A stretch of 64,000 nt of DNA from Plasmopara viticola (GCA_001695595.3 MBPM02000123.1:62001-126000), one strand, 5' to 3'; numbered from the stretch's first letter, positions 45,976 through 58,480 are shown. Notes: generated by a model not told the origin, from the letters alone. Translations and numbers: made by a program.

Positions 45976-47235
45976 AATTTATATGTCTGAAATGCTCAAC
46001 AACGGAAGACGGCGCAATGACTCAAGATTAAATTCCGATGCTTCTCACATAGCCAAAGCAGAGATCAACCTTGGCCTTTATGCTCTTGTACTGTCGATGA
46101 GTAAGGAGCTTCTGCTTTGTTTTCTGCCAATTTTAATATTGTAAACTTGCTCTTTTTTTCTGTACCAGATTATCAGTTTCCATACTTGCACATTTGCAAG
46201 GTTTTTTGCATTAAACCCCGCTCCAACCGATAATAGATTATTTCTATAGCTTATAGTTACTCTATCAAGGAGGGGGAATGTGGTTAGCGAAAAGGGGGAG
46301 TTTGGTCAGCAGCTCCCTATAAAATTTTTCTACATGCAATCGTCTTATTTAAAAAATAGTTTTGGCGCTTGCACTAAAGTCATGCAAAGCCTTGAAAGCG
46401 GCAGCTATCAATCACTCGCTCATTGCCTGCTTCTCTTTATCAACCACACTATTGGAGAGACCGAAACAGGTCGCGTACAAGTTTAAGTCAAACAAAAGGG
46501 CAAAGAAATGAATGGTCAAGACAATCTTAATTTTACATTGAGTGCTCTGTATATTAGGCTACAATGGAGATTGTTGCGTTGCGTATCTTACATCTTCATA
46601 GGACTTTCTCGCTCCGTATTCAGCCATAATGACTTGGGTAAAAGCTGCCTTTTAAGCAACTGGCATAGTCTGGATGCTTGCAAAAGCAAAGTTTAGTTGT
46701 TTTTTTAGGGTCAATTTGCAAGATCTAGGATTTTATAGAAGTACATGTGGGTACCAAACCAGACAATTATGAGCCACATCGTGTTACAAAGCAAATAGAA
46801 TATGGCCTGTTTCCTAAATGTTAAGCCCACCGAGACTGTGGTAGAGTGGAATGTACACGTTATAGCTCTTTTGTTCCTAATGAAGAGAAGATAATTCAAC
46901 GGTAGGTGCGCGCACCTGCTGAAGACCAAAATATGGCGTGTATTCGCTACGACTGATCTTCAGTTTTATTTATTCTGCTTTGATGTCAATTGCTTACCAC
47001 AACGACATTTAGCATTTACTGCCCATCAATGATGTGGACAAAGAAAAAAATGTTTTCATCTGAGAAAACGGTTTTTATCGCTACGAGGCTCTGTTTTTCT
47101 TTTGAATAAGTAAGTCTACAGGAATTTCTTCATTTAACATTTCTTAGAATTGCCTTCGAATTCAGTCATATCGAATATTTACCAACCCGACCAATTGAGC
47201 ACAGTTATGCTGTGCTTTCAAAAACCTATTTACAG
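45976..47235. other. No recognised gene
   Basis: AT-rich, only short frames (under 80 codons) on both strands; nothing with a known domain. Confidence 0.4.
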
Positions 47236-47538
47236 ATCTGTGGCCTGAGTGGCTAGCCGCTCGACTCACACCGAAATCGGGAGGGACCGGTCTGATACCC
47301 ATATGTTTCAACCGGAGATAGGTCAGTAAAGTGGACAAGCAATCACATCCTGCGCTACCTATCCGCACCCAAATGGGTGTGTAAAATTTGGGTGAGCTAG
47401 ACATCCCACTAATTAAAAAAATCTCATGGTGTAACGAGGGGTATGGAATCTGGAACGCGACCAGCATCCCGCGCTAGAGACAGTCAAGTCCGAGCGCGTG
47501 GGTTTCGGTAGCTTAAAGCTCTACGACTATTTTTTTTA
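47236..47538 (+). mobile_element. Putative tRNA-derived SINE
   Basis: A pol III-type A box (tggcctgagtgg, 47241-47252) and a B-box-like sequence (ggtctgatacc, 47289-47299) are spaced as in a tRNA. About 240 bases of non-tRNA body follow, with a T-rich end (attttttttaat). No clear target-site duplication. The B box departs from GGTTCGANTCC, so it may be an old copy. Confidence 0.5.
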
Positions 47539-48337
47539 ATTTGCTTCTACAATTTCTGTGGTCAAAAACCAACATTATACTAGTCCAACTGAAGCGCAAG
47601 CAAGCTGGACTTACATACTACGCGGACTTGACTTTTATCTGCGCTCCGTCCACTCGACGCACAAGAAGAGTAAAAGAAATCTAGGAGCTTACATTAGTGA
47701 TTGGTCTCATTGTAAAGACTATGATGAGCACTTACGACTAGTCTTGTTGAATGAGTGAGCCGATTTAGTTTATGTGGACGGTCTCGGAACAGGCATGGGC
47801 GAATATTGCTATGTTTACATGTTGTGGCACGACGGAGTTTGCCTCTTCAAAAAAATTGGAGTTTCTGATGCAATATTTGTATGCGATGGATCTCGTTTCA
47901 TCATAAGTCTCACTGTTAAAAAAAGCATATGACTATACTCAAGACATGATGGTGGTGCACGAAAATTAGCAGCTGGATTCCCGTCGTTATCTTTTATAGG
48001 TAAAAAAAAAATTGAAAAAACATCGTACCGATAAAGCTTACAACTACCTGAGCAAAGAAATCTGTTCATCTAGATATTTAGATATTGAAGAGCCTCAGCA
48101 ATTGGCTGACATCCCTCGATTGCATTAGCACTCTCAAGTTAGGCTTGCATGCGCATTAAAAAGCTCGTGGCTCTTAGGCACTTTCCCATTGTGGCTCAAA
48201 AGACACAATTTATTCACATAGAGCCAATACGAAATGCAGGTACTAGTTTCCGAGATTACTTGAGTCTAGATACTTAAAAGCTACAGTTTCTTTTAAATTT
48301 TTCCTTTAGTGAGCTGAAGACTTATCCTTATTATCGA
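47539..48337. other. No recognised gene
   Basis: Short frames only; the longest (84 codons, minus strand 48069-47815) has no recognisable motif. Confidence 0.4.
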
Positions 48338-48345
48338 TAAACAAA

Positions 48346-48831
48346 GGGAAATGATACCGGGCAGGCAATTTTCGCTAACGGGCAGGCACTGATGTTTATA
48401 TGAATTAAATTGATTGGCATACAATCATAATTTCTAGGCTACAATACATTGAGGGTCTACTTCAGATGCTCGATCGCTAAGCGAGACGACAATTGCGAGC
48501 AAGTCATTGAGGACTCGAATGTGTTAGCACTTGATATGCATGTTCGTCGCACATACATCGGTTACATCTTAGGCGTGTTTCATATAGGGAAATATATGAC
48601 TTTCCACGCAACTAAGAATACGTCAAAGTTGCGTGTAAAGTCGCGGTTCTAACGTCGAAAAGTAGTTTTGGGATAAGTTGCATATGAGATTGGTGTAGCA
48701 TATGAGAATTAATATCACGACTGAGAATTAACTTTCCAGCCAATCACAGAGGAGAAATGCCAATCAATTTAATTCATATAAACATCAGTGCCTGCCCGTT
48801 AGCGAAAAGTGCCTGCCCGGTATCATTTCCC
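48346..48831. mobile_element. 486-bp MITE with 75-bp terminal inverted repeats
   Basis: 48346-48420 and 48757-48831 are inverted copies differing at one position of 75. Each contains the motif GGGCAGGCA twice, 20 bases apart. Flanks are taaacaaa (48338-48345) and taaataaa (48832-48839), a 7-of-8 match consistent with an 8-bp target-site duplication. The interior has only a 67-codon frame with no transposase signature. An 8-bp duplication would suit hAT-type mobilisation, but the terminal GGGAAATGATACC is not the usual hAT end. Confidence 0.85.
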
Positions 48832-48839
48832 TAAATAAA

Positions 48840-49759
48840 TTGTATGGTCTACCCCACATATTTAAGTTTCTCAGCATAGTATTACTTTTTGGAAAGCAGC
48901 GGCCTTTTCATACTGCACGCTGCTTTTTTAAAGCACTTCTTGACCGCCAGCTTGGATGAGTGTTCAGTATAGCGATGGCGCTATCCATATGTCGCGGTCT
49001 ATCAATCGTGTTTTATGGGTATGGTTATTCAATCGCAGATTACATACGAGCGTCCGTTGCTTCTGATTCCAAATAACAATGGCCTGTGCACAGTCGAGAA
49101 GAAGCCGCTCTATTGGCTTTTACGAGTTTTGCAAGATCTTTTGATCATGGATAGTGCTCCTGTTCACTACTCAGATTAGCTACTGCGTTGTCTTTGTACA
49201 CATGCTGAAAACTATACTTCACTCGTGTCACACGATATAGCATTACTAACTATTGTGGCAAATATCGGGTATGTGTGATTTTTGTGATAGTCGATGCTAT
49301 TGTCTTCAGTCTTTGTCAAGCTCATCAAAGTCGATTTATTATCAGGTGCAGTGTCATGTACATTTAAATGCTAAGCGATAAGTTGTTTGAGATCATGTTT
49401 GTTGTGGCCTTGGATATCGAAAAAGACGGTCGATTATATTGGCCGTGCACCTACCTCGTATGGAGCTAGATACACATACTAATTACAGCTGAAATTGCTA
49501 GCCTCGAGTCAAAAAGCTAGCCAAGGCTCAACGTAGCAGCCCCCCAAATCCGCGCAATAAGGCTTAAGTGAGTCATGTATTTTCTCGAGTTGTTCGTATG
49601 GCTCTTCTTGCAAGTAAAGCTGGACCCGATATTAGTATGAGTATTGAAAATACTTATACTTTTTTGTAGACAGACTTGACCACGTCTTTTTACTATGCTT
49701 AGCGGGTTGTAAAGTCGCTGGCAACATTGGCTACCAAATACAGTAAAATAGTGCTTTAA
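48840..49759. other. No recognised gene
   Basis: Only short frames; nothing supported. Confidence 0.4.
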
Positions 49760-49763
49760 ATGT

Positions 49764-49980
49764 TGGTAATATAAAGCCGTTAAGTGTGGGTAACAAAGCT
49801 CTACAAGCGAATCTCGTTGGTCCGCGAGCCACAGTCGGTAACACAGTACCTTCACATGTGGATTACAAAGCTCCGCGAGTGATAACATAGACTCACAAAA
49901 TGCACTGGGTGACATAGGACCGCAGGGGGGTAGCAAAGTATTACAAAGTGCGGATAACATAGCTGAGCCAAAAGGAGAAT
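49764..49980. repeat. Degenerate short repeat, about 22-25-base units
   Basis: Variants of gtgggtaacaaagctc recur along the tract: gtgtgggtaacaaagctct, gtcggtaacacagta, tgtggattacaaagctc, gggtagcaaagta and gcggataacatagct. Units have drifted in sequence and length. Confidence 0.5.
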
Positions 49981-50039
49981 AGAAATGCAAGAATCTCCGA
50001 CCACTATGAGTCTCGAACGACCTTGTGCCTAGCAAAGAG

Positions 50040-50415
50040 ACCTTATTGACAGAAGAAGTTGTCCAATTAAAGGCTAGCAGATCTACCAAGCCTCGAAGAA
50101 CTGGGTGCAACTGGTTTAAATTAAAACTAAAACATATTTTAGGGATGATGTTCCTTTACCTCTCTCAGGTAAATGTACATATATATCATTCGAGACCTAA
50201 ATATCTTTAATCAGCCTTCTGGACAGCTTATGTTGCATCTTTCAAACATCGAGAGCGACTACTATTAAGCATAGTGAATTCTACTATTATGCATATAGTC
50301 GTGGTCTGTAGAGCGTGTACCGATTTTTAGTGGGCTCTTCAATACAGCGATTTATGTCACAAAATTTGGTAATACTTTTATATACACAGGGCTCATGCAA
50401 TCCCGTTACACTCCC
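50040..50415 (-). mobile_element. Candidate 3' LTR of a copia-like element
   Basis: On the minus strand a purine tract (gattggggggag) runs straight into tgtaacggg, the way a polypurine tract meets a 3' LTR; TGTAACGGG starts are seen in oomycete retroelements. A TATA-like tatataaaag follows. The far end (near tctttgctaggcaca) is a guess, and no partner LTR was found. Confidence 0.35.
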
Positions 50416-52724
50416 CCCAATCAAATCCTTTGACCTTATATGTTCTAACAATTTTTTTATATTGAGACTTCTAGAAACAGACATCACCGTTACGACTTAT
50501 GCCGCTTCTCAGAAGCCTGCACGACAAACAAAATGAGAATCATAGCCTATTTGAAGTCACAGACTGAGTAACAGCCAGCTCGCACTATCCGAATGCCACA
50601 CGAAATGTTAGCGTAAGTACGCTATGCCGTCAGATGACGAACTAATTTCTCTTAGAGTACGAACGCGCCACGCGCGTCAGTTATCCTTTGTTAAGAGCAA
50701 GCAAGACCCGAGTCTCATGATCGACTACAACCTTTCAGCCTCGACATCAGAATTAAAAAGAGTGGATACTTTCCTTGACAAAGTCTAGTGAGCCAGCAGC
50801 TTGTACAATCAGCCACATAGTCCTTAGAGGCTCCTCACTCTGCTAGTCGCAGGACTGTGCGCTGCACACCAAACTCACGAGCGACCATACGCATCACATG
50901 CACCCCATACCCACTGACAGATTATATGTTTGTGTTTGACAAAAAAGAGCACCTCCGATGAGGTGCAAGAGCACGAGGTGCAGTCACAGCAGAATCAATC
51001 TTGCGTAATTCTAGAAAAAGTGGACGAGCTGGCTTTATATTGTGGACAATAGATCAATTAACGACAGTCCTTTATCAGTCAATGACAAGTCTTCAGCCGA
51101 GCGAGATCGAACCAAGGATTCCGCTTCAGTCTCTCATCGACTTCACTAACGCAATTTCGATGTGCAATACATATTTTGTAGTCTTGTACTTAAGCCGTGA
51201 AAAGCAATATGTCATGTTTGAACCTGGCCACCAGGAACCTCGAGATAAGAATTGCTTGAAGCCTCAGTTTCATGTCCTAGTGACGGGTGCATAGTCATGT
51301 CGGAGACGTCAGCCTTTATGATTTGACAGCTCAACAAAGTTAAGGTAATCTTGCCGAAGTATTGCAATGAGCCTTCGGACTGGGTATAGCTATACTGAGT
51401 TTGACCCTGACGACAGCGTCGCGCAAGATTACACTTCAGATGAAAGTGGAGCTTGGGATTTTTGCCACAATTAGGGGCATAATAACGATATCGAAACATC
51501 GTGCATCCCAAAAAGAGCTCTCGATTCAATGAGGTCTGCGACCGACGTCTGGCAGACGTAGACAACAGATAAACGTACGCTAACATCGACCTCTTAGTTG
51601 AGACATGCCTTAAGTGCATCAGCATTGGAATCTTTAGGTCGTGTCCGAACGGACTCAAGCCTCGAACGCGGAGAAGCATCGCTCTGCAAGCAATTTAACT
51701 ACTCGCATTTCTCAAGATAAACGTAGGGCTGAAACGAAGCTTGGTCTACCGTGGCCGATCCTACGCATAAACTGGCGCCAACGCATCCCCGCTCATATGC
51801 ACTGAGTAACAATACGACTTAACCAAGCCAAGAAAAGCACTGGGGAGGCGGGCGAGGACTTCCCGACGCCAAGATCGGGGAGACTTGTATGTGGATTACG
51901 AAGCTGGGGTGGACACCTTTATCCGTAAAGCTTATGAGCTTAAAATTCAGATCGACCGCTCTGAGTCTTAGCGCGAGCTTTTTAAACTTCGTCGGTACGT
52001 CACTTTCTTACATAGTATGCGCCTATCTCGACCAACCGCTCGAATGAATTGCCTTTCATGTTCGTAGAATTTCAAACTTATAGCTTATACGGTGGTTGAT
52101 ATAATGATACCAGCTGCCGTATGGCCACTTGCCTTCACTGTACCAAAAATTTCGAGCACGGAAATAGCTATCCAACAGACTTTCTGGGGAATCCTGTAGA
52201 CTCATATAATATTTGGAATTCTGAAGATCAAATACATTATAAGACGCCTCGCAAATTTGATAATTGCGTCGTCGTTGTTTTGAGAAGGTCGACAATGCAT
52301 GCGTTTCCATGCATCTGAAAGGTGAGATGGAACGACGATATCTCTTGCTCAAAATTTTGAGCTTGACACTTCTAGCGGTGGGATTCGAGTATCTGGCCCA
52401 TTTAATTAATATATTCGAACTCCCTCTCTCGTGCTAATCCTAAAAATGTTCAGTTTATCTTTGCGGATGCACTCGTATCCCGTAAACCATCGCTTTCGTA
52501 TATTTACCGATATGCTAAGTGTGACGACTGTTTCGTGAAAAATGTTAAACAGATATTTTGAGAGTTCCCCCTCACTTGTCTCGACAGCCTCCGCGCTACA
52601 GAGGGTGAGTTATATTTTAGAGTGACTCGGTTCATCTATTTGGCTTTTTAATTCGTGAACCGCATCGTTAAGTACAAATTAACTTTATAAGGCTCGCTGA
52701 TTCATGTATGTGCCGCCTTTGCAG
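50416..52724. other. No firm gene; probable repeat debris
   Basis: Frames at 51001-51294 (plus) and 51679-51212 (minus) overlap each other in opposite directions. The plus frame (TTVLYQSMTSLQPSE) faintly recalls a retroelement RNase H segment but is not convincing. Confidence 0.35.
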
Positions 52725-52728
52725 ATAC

Positions 52729-52790
52729 AATGCAAAGTGCGTTATGCATACGATTGGCCCGTGCAAAGTGCGTTATGCATACGATTAGCC
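52729..52790. repeat. Two-copy 31-bp tandem repeat
   Basis: The unit tgcaaagtgcgttatgcata(cgatt...) occurs at about 52730 and again at about 52761 with one or two differences. Confidence 0.7.
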
Positions 52791-55700
52791 CAAATGTCTA
52801 TGCATAGTCTACTGTGAATAATAGTAGGTAGATTTCCAAAAAAAAGAAAAACTAGGCTGTTTAAAAAAAATTGTAAATTGCGGATATGAGGTCAGCTTCG
52901 TATTTCACCTCTCTTTTCGAATGGAATTTTGTTAGCAGGTCTTCGGACATCGCATACGAGTAATTCTTCAATTAAAGATAAGCTACTTGCCCCACAGAGG
53001 ATTCTTTTAATATAGCAAATCAAAGAACAAATTCGGAATTTAGAAGTTATAACAAAGGTTTCGTTTTCGTGCTTATGGGTGCAACGCCCACTCCCCCGAT
53101 CGTGAGTCAACGTTTCAATTTATTCATATCAAAAACACTTGTAATAGCTCTTTCTAATTTTCAAAACAAATATAAATTAAATCGTGTCGTAATACAGTTT
53201 TTTTTTTATTCTAGTACTTAAAATCATTTTTTTTCTTGGAGTAAGGCAGCTAATGTTCTGCAATTCTCACTTGTTTAAAGTTAAGAGCAAAGTTCACATA
53301 GCTACGACAGCCCTGCTGTAGCTTTCAAGACATCTAAGTATTGGTGACATGGCATCTATACCTCTTTTTGATCCATTGGTTTGAAAGTCGATAGATCTCT
53401 CACGGATTGGCGACTTGCATCGAAAACTGACTACGGGGAAGGCACATAGCTTCCCGATTTACTGCATTGAGAAAAAATTATTCGAGGGGTGCACTTCCAG
53501 GGCTGCTGAATTTCACTTCACTCTGTTTTCCTAGTAATAGATGCTGACAACATCAATAAATAGGCCATGTAAGGTCGGATCTTTGCTTTGAGAGCCCACG
53601 CGTTTTTTCTTGAAGAAACGTTTTCATAGTGTGTGGATTTGACTTTGAGTCATACATGCACCATCGGGTGATAAAGTTTATTGGCAGCGTTGCCTCCGAC
53701 TTGAAGTTTTCTTGTAGCCCTGGCTGGTAAAGTGTTAGCCGAATATTCACCCTACGCAAAAATGACTGGGAATAATAGATAGCGGTTAGACGTGCTCTTT
53801 TGACTCTTTCTTATTTCAGTGGCTCTATATCAGCAAGTTTCTGTAGGATTGCCGCTCCTCGCATGGGCGCAAACTTAGCCCCGAACACATTTTTTGTCAC
53901 AGGTATAGTCGTTGCAGGCACAGCCTTTGATGCTGACATATTCGCTTATACTTATGCAGCTTAAGCCGCAGCAAAAACGTTAAGTGCAGAGGTATGTTTA
54001 GCTGCTTTTGGAAAGTTGAGATTTTTGTAAAGTCATAATTCCACCTCTTGTGTAACCTTGTCATAAAAGGTAGCACATGCGTTCAATCCAATTCTTATGT
54101 GGGTGTGTCGACAACTCAAGCACTCGCAAAGGCTTCGAGATGAATAAAACCATTTTTTTATTTTTCAGGCAAAACTTTGCACTGCTCGGTGGCTTCTATG
54201 GCTCAAAGAGACGGTGACAATTGCAGTACTTGCAGTCGTCAGAGACTGGACCCCGTAAGAAAAGTCGAGCTTCAAGATTAAGGTCTGTGCTTAAGGCTCA
54301 GTAGCATAGGCTTGGAAGATTTCCATTGCAGCCCCAATGTAGATGTAGTTAATGAAGCTGTAAATATCCATCGTTGGAGAGAAGAGAAGACAAGATCATC
54401 ATTTTAAAGGGAAGATAGCGATCGCCATAAAGGCAGACGTGAGCGAGGATGCTCAGGTATGGTGGCGTTCGCTTCCTACTTCTTGGAAGTCTTGACTTAA
54501 TTTTGGCCGCTCACCCAGAAGTATTCCTGGAGATGGTTTGTTTTTAAAAACGTAGAAGAAGTTGTCGGGAGCAGTTTTATTAATCAAGTTTGAATTATGC
54601 GAGCACTTTGGACTTGTGCCTGTAAGGAAGGTAGGCATGATTAATATGTACATGTTCCGGAAAATGGGGGCATCCATCACTTGGGCGCCACTTTCAGACT
54701 AGTATAGGTGGCACTGTTCATTAGTGGTCTAAGGTAGACTCACCTCGCACTCAATTGAAAAAAGTGCAGGCCATTTTTATTCGATCCTTGAGGGGTTACG
54801 GCCACAGGCATATTCTCTTCCCCTGGGTGCTGTGAGCTGGTAGGTCAATGCGTATTACAAGTTTAAGCGTAGTGGTGTTGACCCGTGTTCAATCCCAAAA
54901 TACTTAAGCAAAGCAAAATCTGGTGCATTGGCTGCGGTAATATAGGACACATCTTCTGTGAAGGGACCGATGGAGTGAAGCTTCGTCGTGCAAAGGGACT
55001 CGAAGGGTCGCCGGTAGACGAGGCATCTTCAGAGTTAGGAATATGCTTGTCGCCGCTGGGAAGAACTTTTTACTCATGATAGGTGTGTGCTTGATACACT
55101 TAGCCCCTGCACTAGTCTCAATAAGTTATAATTATCTAATAGCCAGCCCCAGCGGATGATCAATCTGCACGCCAATGTACGAGAGTATAAAAACCCATTT
55201 TGTGGCTCGATAAACTTCGTCGCGCCGCAGTATATTGCGCACGGTCAAAGAAATTTCATCAACCAAAAGTTTCTGACTAATACCTTAGAAAGAGTACCAG
55301 CAATAAGTCCTTAACGTTCGACTGGCTCTAAACGTTTTAAGTGTAAACAAGGCCTAGCTGTAAAATTAAGAAGTTTCGGCAGCACAAATTTAGTTTGACT
55401 GGCTCTAGACGTTTTAAAGCTAAAGTATAAGGCTTAATTTGACATTTCTAGTCACGGCATGTGCACTACTACTGAAGGCACTGCCAAAGGTATTGGATCT
55501 ACAAAGCCGTTTAAAGGACGAAGCTTCTGAGCCTTGGCTGAGCTTAGAGCCTGATATATTTCAGAGATAGTATGCCTGATGATAAATAAAGCTTTTAAAG
55601 ATTCATGTACATTCTCTATTTTTGGACAGGCGAAGCGCACGCTACCTTAATGTGAGACCGGTTTCCATACAAAAAACAATTATCGGACTATGCTAAATAG

Positions 55701-57540
55701 TTGACTGAAGCAAAAATTTGCAAGACAAATGATACGATTGCTTTCTCCTAAAACAAGCATAAGATCATACAAGAGAATGAATGGGAAAGCTTGCATTTTT
55801 TCTCTATTAAACATTGTTAGAAACGAAAAGCCTACTACTCGAAAGATGTCTGATATTGACATCATTTTTTGATATTATGCTAGCAGTCACATCTTTCACA
55901 ATCATAAAATGGCATGGATATCATACGCCATCAACCCTTTCAAAACGATTTCGGCACATATGTGGGGTAACCTTATAGGTAATACGATTCCTAGGACTCC
56001 AAATTTCACAAAGATCCAGTATATTTTTTCCAAAGCTGTTAGCTGATTTGCTTCCGCGCTCGGCCTCGTTGATGAGATGAGTAGGGAAGGTCACACGGCG
56101 GCTGCTTGTGCCCGTAGCTACCATCATAGAGGCTGAGGAACTGAGCACCCATTAACGTGTCAGTGATCCGACTCTGGAGATTGATACAGATAAAAGTTAC
56201 TATTTGATGCTATTTTGGCAGCTCAAGATGCGCGCTGGTCGATCCGGCTGCAAGCCTCATGTGTACATTTAAATTCTCAGCAACTCGAGCTGCCGGATGC
56301 TGGATATAGGAACCGGCACTTTTGATGTGCAGCTACTTAATTAAATGTGTTTGAAGGTGTCTATCTCTATCTCAAGGGCAAGAGTCACCCGATGAAGCCG
56401 AGGCCTGACAACCGGTGAAGACTTATGAAAAAGGCTAAAGCGCGCACACACGATCCTACAGGAGCTACTGCTTTTCACGAAGAAGGCAAAGGCCAAGGTC
56501 GAGGCGGCCTTTTTCGGTGCTCCTTGACCACCTTGATGAGCGGCAACTTCGTTGCGGATAAGAGAGGTATTCTCGTTTGCCTTATCAATTGGAATATGTA
56601 TTCTCTTCACATGACTCGCAAAGACATTGGAAAAGTTTGGTCTGACTTTATTAAGGTCGTTGCGATCTAGAAGCAGAAGAAGTAGGCAGGTTGTATGTTA
56701 ATCACAATCAATAGGCCGCACATGTTAGTGCCCGTGGGTATCATTATACCGGGCGCTTGACTTCTAGGGGCTTGCGATGCCAAGTAATATCGTTTCGAAG
56801 CATCAAATGTGGTGCTACGAGTACGCGCATAGCCAGTGTAAGGTAGTGCTGGAGCAATTACCATTTCATCTGAAAAAACGTTGATAGATGCCACGATAGA
56901 AGTGCCATTGAAGAGCCCTCGCAGCTCGCGAAGCCACTGGGCGTACTGCTCAACACAACGGTTTGTATTGTCCGAGTGGTACTTAAACAAAATACTTTAT
57001 CCTTCATCGTCAGACCCAATACCCAGCCCTCTCTCGAAAGTGTGACTTACGTCAGTACCCTGTGGATAGCAAACTACGTTGCCCCCCGCCCAATGCGCTT
57101 GCTAATGTAACCACTGAACCCACTCGAAAATTGTATTATATTTGACTTCGCCATTTTCGTCCCAGTCCGTCCAGTGTAAAAAAGCGTCTTGAATCATTTT
57201 TTTCTTTAAAAACCATGCCTTTTATAATCAGAAAAGTTGCAGTCTTACATTAGTTTAAATGCCCCAGGGCAGCATCCCCAGGCGATGAAATTAATGAGAC
57301 ACAGTTCCATTAAGCTGAGGCTACTTTGCAAATTTAGTCAGCAGAGAGCAAGGCGGGTATCTTTCAAAGCTGTAGATCACCGAGCGAGAGCGCATATCTT
57401 ACTCGTAGAAGCGCCTCCAGTCTTTTTTGCTATAGAGGCTCTTTGACAGCCAAGCTTTATGAGACCCGTTAGGTGTAGCCTTTGCAGACGCAGCCTTACT
57501 ACAGGCGCAATCTTCAATGGTGCGACCTCAGGCACATAAG
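52791..57540. other. 4.7-kb gene-poor stretch
   Basis: All frames are below 110 codons. The largest (107 codons, minus, 56990-56667) has no recognised domain and overlaps none of the others convincingly. A CIGCGNIGHIFC string at about 54930 resembles a zinc knuckle but has the wrong final spacing. Likely old transposon sequence. Confidence 0.35.
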
Positions 57541-57887
57541 TGGCACCCGTGGAAGCCGAAGCAACCTTTCCTAGTTTTGGCTTAGGTCATCAATCAAAAC
57601 TGAGCCGATTGGCGTCCTCGACGGGGTCTATTCTGGTCGGCAGACCGTTGTTTCGAAAGTCAAGAGTGGCATAGAGCACCCATTTTTTTCCTGTTATGTC
57701 TTGGTAAGGAGGACTGAATGGGGCATTTTACGCTCTTGTGGTTAAAGCTGGCTTTCTGTGCACTGGGGTGGACAACGGTCACCTATCGAAATGAATAGAT
57801 TGACTTAATGCATGTACTGAATTATAAAAAAGACGATCATGGCAAATTGTGTATAAAACCCACAAGTCGCTAAACTGCCCCTTAACT
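57541..57887 (-). repeat. Inverted repeat, left copy (347 bp), possible LTR fragment
   Basis: Matches the reverse complement of 63654-64000 with about six differences, and may extend further, since the partner runs off the window. Read on the minus strand it begins ttaaggggcag after ccgggag. The partner reads tgttaaggggcag after cctcccgg. A TG start and TATA-like tataaaac suggest LTR starts in opposite orientation. Confidence 0.8.
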
Positions 57888-57998
57888 CCCGGACGACGAA
57901 AAAGTGTAAAATTTGCTCTGATTAGGCCAAAAGCCCGTGGGACTATGTCACTGGAGTTCTGGGGACACATATAAGAGCAGTCGAGAGCAACGCTTCTT

Positions 57999-58004
57999 CC
58001 CCTC
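57999..58004. repeat. Putative 6-bp target-site duplication CCCCTC (left side)
   Basis: Directly outside the terminal repeat that starts at 58005; identical to 14792-14797 in the same orientation. Confidence 0.65.
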
Positions 58005-58396
58005 AGTATATACCTTAAAGCGGCATTCGTGCCTTCGGCCCAAACTGCCGCTTTAACCTTCATGTTTCTCCCACAGCTAAATCTCTATCCTACATAAGAA
58101 CTACCCTCTAAACCCATCATCCTTAACCCACAGACAAATCATCAACCCAATTACCCGTAAGCATTAATCACATCCCTATATAAAAAACACACCTCTTAAC
58201 CTTCCATCATTACCCTCACAGACAAATCAACATTTCTATTAACCTGAAGCACTTAGAGTAGCGATAATATCCTCTTCAGACAAAGATGTAGTTTGAAATG
58301 AAATAAGATAAACAAAATAAAAAAATTAGTTGTGATTGTGCTGGTAAACAACATTTGAAGAGAGCAAAACATAAGAACTGGTTAGAAAACAATTAA
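58005..58396 (+). repeat. Terminal inverted repeat of Polinton-like element (ExoX end)
   Basis: Starts AGTATATACC, with the nested palindrome at 58013-58060 and duplicated cacagacaaatca motifs (about 58129 and 58217). A TATA-like ctatataaaaaac lies at about 58172. It ends about 85 bases before the ATG of the ExoX-like ORF. Matches 14400-14791 inverted; differences are scattered single bases and short indels. Confidence 0.8.
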
Positions 58397-58480
58397 AATA
58401 TTGAATTAATATTTTTAATTCTAATATAAATTTACGAATATACTATAAGCATACCCCATATTTAATACACTTTATCAAAA

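Noticed and set aside
54930..54970. CIGCGNIGHIFC as a retroviral zinc knuckle
   Set aside because: Spacing after the histidine is two residues instead of four, and no gag-like context follows.
57779..58063. 94-codon frame crossing the terminal repeat and the 57.5-kb repeat
   Set aside because: It spans the junction between two unrelated repeats, including the target-site hexamer, so it cannot be an ancestral gene.
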